Positions 62,601 through 64,000 of a stretch of 64,000 nt of DNA are shown in pieces. Under the pieces are notes generated by a model. That model made no database searches. It was not told the DNA's origin and saw only the letters and a list, made by a program, of their open reading frames with translations. This DNA comes from Acanthaster planci. Lineage: Eukaryota; Echinodermata; Asteroidea; Valvatida; Acanthasteridae. Location of the stretch: NCBI RefSeq assembly GCF_001949145.1, contig NW_019091473.1, forward strand, positions 768,569 through 832,568, written 5' to 3'. The position numbers were made by a program, and so were the translations under genes. The first letter of the stretch is position 1; every line of letters begins with the position of its first letter.

Positions 62601-64000
62601 TCCCCATTAAACAACCTGAAATCCGAAACAGCTCTGTGGTTGTTGCTATAACAACCACTATCTCTAGTTAATTTTCCTTTTGTTTTGGTCTTCATATTAT
62701 TTTGTTGTTCCATGTTAAGGTGAGGCTATTTCTTGGTCTCGTTGGATAGACGGAGTGTTTTCTAGTTTTTATTCATGTGTTAAGGAAATAATGTGGGCAC
62801 CATCCTGAAGAATAATACACGTCATTGACACTGGAACCTTAGGTCCTTCGAAGTACTAGAGCACCTAGGTGTCGTTTTTAAAGCAAGTTGCACTTTAACG
62901 ACCGTTTGTCTGAAAGATGATCGGGAACACGTCGTTTTTTTTCTTCGGAACTGCTGAATTATTCGTGAAAACAGTGTCATCTGCAGACTTACCGGGGAGA
63001 AGTGCGGTCTGCACTCAAAAATCATTAAGTTATTTAAAAAGGGTGATTCATCCATTTGCCATTAATATTTATCGATGCCGAAGACTAGTGTGCGAGGTGA
63101 AGTTCAGGCTTTTTCTTTCTTTTGTTAAATTTCCCTGTTACTGCACCTTGGAAGGTTGCATGCGTGCGTGAGAACGAATGATGTCAATTAACTGAAAATT
63201 TTGAAAAGTAAGCAGTCAGAAGTCGATGGTTTTGGTCTTTTCAGTATTTCTGCAGTCACAGACCTATGAACTATAGCCATTTACAGCCTGGAACAAAACC
63301 GCTGCCCATGGTTTGGATTCATCTCAAGTTTTGGACACAATATACCATCAAACAATATGAAGCAGTTTTGTTCAAGACACTTTATGTCAGATAACAACTC
63401 GCCATAACTATCGAAACGTGTTGACACCCAAAGGAGGTTTTTTTTTTATTAATGGCGGAGAAAGTCATGCTATGACGATATACACCATTTTCAGTGGTCT
63501 AAAGCACAGTTTGCTAGTATAATGTTTTTAGAGTTCACATTAAAATCACGTTGGCAATATCTGAATGGTCAGCCCATATTAGAAACTTAATTTTCATGGA
63601 TGTTATCCTATAAATACTTATTTGATAGGGTGTTACGTGCTACCAAGAAAATACCTATTACAATACCATCTACGTCGCCGCCATACACGACAGCACCTGA
63701 TTATTATCTAATCATTGATAGTCTCAGAAAAGCGAGTCAACCATTCACTCTGCATTTTAGCAGCCGACAAACAAACAAAAAGAGGAGACTTTACCGTAAT
63801 AATGATGAACACTACGTGCTTTGATCCACATTACAGGCGCTTTATAAATACCTATGTGTTTTAATTAGTATTACCGTGCTGCTTGATCGTCGGCATTACC
63901 ATTTGCTAACCGACAGCATGTAAGAACCTGAATGAATTGGTTATTCGTGGTTTGAGCATCGGGGATCTGGATGCCACAAGGTAGGTGAGCTATTTTTTCA
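62601..64000. other. Non-coding, nothing recognisable
   Basis: A few short open frames, none protein-like. No inverted or tandem repeat of note was seen to the end of the window. Confidence 0.4.

Overview
The window reads as a gene-poor stretch of a marine invertebrate deuterostome genome, most likely an echinoderm or a related ambulacrarian. The reasons are very long non-coding stretches, intron-split coding sequence, frequent TACATGTA-like and AGGCCTA-like words, many short inverted-repeat elements, and a neuropeptide precursor whose repeated products end in SGF, the hallmark of the pedal peptide/orcokinin type. There is one sequencing gap (7305-7719) and a single unresolved base at 37531. 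I see no bacterial-type gene organisation, no rRNA, no complete tRNA and no CRISPR.

The one gene I can support as intact is on the + strand. Exon 1 (29536-29649) encodes a signal peptide and ends at a strong splice donor. Exon 2 (53575-54582) follows a strong acceptor in the same phase (phase 0) and encodes an acidic propeptide with about ten related peptide copies separated by dibasic sites and acidic spacers. Joining the two across an intron of about 23.9 kb gives a 373-residue secreted precursor. Seven copies start Gly-Arg and end SGF, SGFH, SGFT or SGFS. Copies 6 and 7 differ at ten silent codons but only one replacement codon, a selection signal readable directly from the DNA.

Layout: 1-2699 nothing recognisable; 2700-3065 a fold-back element with 128-base arms; 3066-28984 mostly unannotatable sequence with the gap, a shared dispersed segment, a GC-rich hairpin and a 233-base CACTG-ended MITE (25800-26032); 28985-29535 CpG-rich sequence just upstream of exon 1; 29650-53574 the inferred intron, which contains further inverted repeats, a 55-base tandem repeat, a cluster of GGGTCA/TGACCC palindromes and two inverted copies of a longer repeat, the second ending less than 100 bases before exon 2; 54583-56693 3' flank.

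From 56694 to about 58475 lies a decayed Maverick/Polinton (adintovirus-like) element: a family B DNA polymerase fragment, a small gene on the opposite strand, and capsid-protein-like fragments, all broken by stops and frameshifts. It is followed by an array of 29-base hairpins spaced 86 bases apart, a 29-base palindrome, a GACTTG minisatellite, a second unrecognised decayed coding region on the - strand (60425-60861), and a 170-180 base tandem repeat carrying TGACGTCA motifs.
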